NCBI GenBank assembly: GCA_016292705.1
Contig: JAEDHZ010000087.1
Coordinates: forward strand, 1-6,543
Origin: Clostridiaceae bacterium
Lineage (GTDB): Bacteria > Bacillota > Clostridia > Oscillospirales > Acutalibacteraceae
DNA: 6,543 bases
Reading direction: 5' to 3'
The notes beneath the pieces are model-generated. The model was not told the DNA's origin. It saw nothing but the letters and a program-made list of their open reading frames with translations, and did not search any database. The position numbers and the translations under genes were made by a program. The first letter of the stretch is position 1; every line of letters begins with the position of its first letter. Below are positions 5,637 through 6,543 of this stretch, one piece after another.

Positions 5637-6341
5637 ATGGCAATGTTAAAGGTTGACAACATCAATGTTTACTACGGCAGCATCCATGCCATCAAAGACA
5701 TCAGCTTTGAGGTTGAGCAGGGCGAAATCGTTACTCTCATCGGAGCAAACGGCGCAGGAAAAAGCACAACGCTCCAGACAGTTTCAGGACTTCTCCGTTC
5801 AAAAACCGGCTCAATCACTTTCCTCGGCGAGCGCATTGACAATGTTCCGGCGCACAAACTTGTTGCAAAGGGACTTGCCCAGGTTCCGGAGGGACGGCGG
5901 ATTTTCCTGCAGATGTCCGTCATGGAAAACCTGCAGATGGGCGCATACACAAGCAAGGGTGATTCAAAAGCAGACCTTGAAAATGTTTTTGAGCGTTTCC
6001 CAAGGCTCAAAGAGAGAACGAATCAGATTGCCGGAACGCTTTCCGGCGGCGAACAGCAGATGCTTGCAATGGGTCGTGCTTTGATGAGCAGACCTAAACT
6101 GATGATGCTTGACGAGCCGTCAATGGGCCTTGCGCCGATTCTTGTTGAGCAGATTTTCGACATTATCAAGGAGCTTCACAAGGCAGGCACAACTATCCTC
6201 CTTGTTGAACAAAACGCTGAAATGGCGCTTAAAATTGCGAACAGAGCCTATGTTCTTGAGTCGGGCAGAGTTACACTCACCGGAACGGGTGCTGAGCTTG
6301 CAGCAAGCGACCAGATTAAGAAAGCCTATCTCGGCGGCTGA
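5637..6341 (+). CDS. livF: Branched-chain amino acid ABC importer ATPase LivF
   Basis: This 234-residue ATPase matches E. coli LivF length (about 237). It shows Walker A GANGAGKST (36-44), Q-loop Gln82 within AQVPEGRRIF, the full signature LSGGEQQ (135-141), Walker B LMMLDEP (155-161, catalytic Glu160) and VEQNAE (190-195), where Gln192 replaces the usual switch histidine, as is normal in LivF. The start is set by AAGGAGG (5621-5627), 9 nt before ATG, just after the livG stop. The open frame could be extended to an ATG at 5550, but that would lie within livG, lack this ribosome binding site and add 29 basic, atypical residues. The livG C-terminus (KKKED) is encoded by this site. LivF is the last gene of the operon. 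Confidence 0.95.
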   Translation: MAMLKVDNINVYYGSIHAIKDISFEVEQGEIVTLIGANGAGKSTTLQTVSGLLRSKTGSITFLGERIDNVPAHKLVAKGLAQVPEGRRIFLQMSVMENLQMGAYTSKGDSKADLENVFERFPRLKERTNQIAGTLSGGEQQMLAMGRALMSRPKLMMLDEPSMGLAPILVEQIFDIIKELHKAGTTILLVEQNAEMALKIANRAYVLESGRVTLTGTGAELAASDQIKKAYLGG

Positions 6342-6356
6342 TACCGTTATAACAAT

Positions 6357-6407
6357 AAGTTACCCCCGAAGAAGTTCAGAGCGCTTCTTCGGGGGTAATT
6401 TCTATTT
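6357..6407 (+). terminator. Strong intrinsic terminator ending the importer operon
   Basis: A perfect 15-bp stem, TTACCCCCGAAGAAG (6360-6374) with CTTCTTCGGGGGTAA (6384-6398), closes a 9-nt loop and begins 18 nt after the livF stop codon. A U-rich tail (TTTCTATTT) follows. Three further A-U or G-U pairs can extend the base of the stem. The A-rich left flank means it may also terminate leftward transcription. Confidence 0.93.
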
Positions 6408-6531
6408 GCCGGGACGCGGAGTTATTTGGGGGTTACGCACTACAAGTGAGTGAGACGATCATGTTTTTGACCGTTGGTATCACAGCTTCTTTTTCATTCA
6501 CTCGTTATCAGAGCATTTTTAGGAAATGCGC
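6408..6531. other. Non-coding stretch after the operon, no clear element
   Basis: I see no tRNA, strong hairpin, repeat or complete gene. TTGACC (6467-6472) has no -10 partner at a usual distance. The stretch probably contains the upstream region of the next gene, whose start appears to lie just beyond the window. Confidence 0.4.
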
Positions 6532-6537
6532 AAGGAG
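6532..6537 (+). promoter_or_regulatory. Shine-Dalgarno-like site at the right edge
   Basis: AAGGAG ends 6 nt before the window edge. With the 6-10 nt spacing seen elsewhere here, a start codon would fall at or just beyond the edge, so it probably serves a + strand gene that is not visible. Confidence 0.4.
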
Positions 6538-6543
6538 AGTCAG

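Noticed and set aside
1401..6341. Urea (Urt) or amide importer rather than branched-chain amino acids
   Set aside because: No urease or amidase gene is nearby, and the gene order and LivG/LivF features fit the Liv type; the substrate still cannot be proven by sequence alone.
6461..6543. Plus-strand frame from ATG at 6461 open to the window edge (27 codons)
   Set aside because: It has no proper ribosome binding site and its residues look random; the AAGGAG at the very end fits a different start just outside.

Overview
This window carries a complete branched-chain amino acid type ABC importer (HAAT/LIV family) with a LysR-type regulator upstream. All clearly supported genes lie on the + strand. 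The likely host is a low-to-mid GC Gram-positive of the Clostridia, possibly an Oscillospirales-like gut anaerobe. The evidence is strong AAGGAGG-type ribosome binding sites, an SBP that is a lipoprotein with a Ser/Thr/Ala-rich tether rather than a free periplasmic protein, consensus sigma-A promoters and many intrinsic terminators. The taxonomic call is inference from style, not from a marker gene.

Layout. Positions 1-77 may hold the 5' end of a divergent gene leaving the left edge (weak). Positions 116-176 hold a good promoter for the regulator, overlapped by an inverted repeat with a T-rich tail. A LysR-type regulator occupies 197-1087 and is followed by an AT-rich hairpin. The 313-nt gap before the transporter contains a consensus promoter (TTGACA, 17 nt, TATAAT, extended -10), a perfect 8-bp dyad across the predicted transcription start, a small hairpin abutting a Shine-Dalgarno, and an 11-codon reading frame whose stop overlaps the start of the binding protein gene. 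The lipoprotein SBP (1401-2603) ends in an intrinsic terminator, followed by a second long hairpin. The two permeases and two ATPases (livH, livM, livG, livF; 2819-6341) are packed with gaps of 13, -4 and 4 nt and end in a strong intrinsic terminator. The last ~140 nt hold no convincing gene, but the final bases look like the ribosome binding site of a gene starting just outside.

How it works together. The SBP is tethered outside the membrane and captures the substrate, most likely Leu/Ile/Val. LivH and LivM form the channel, and LivG and LivF power import. The terminator after the SBP, together with its AAG-biased lysine codons, suggests the SBP is made in excess over the membrane complex. 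The LysR protein is a plausible regulator of the importer, but it is tandem, not divergent, and has its own promoter, so the link is only positional.

The genes are ordinary family members and I see no new multi-gene system. The parts worth a second look are regulatory: the short upstream reading frame coupled to the SBP start, the dyad over the promoter start, the paired hairpins between SBP and livH, and the hairpin at the predicted 5' end of the regulator mRNA.
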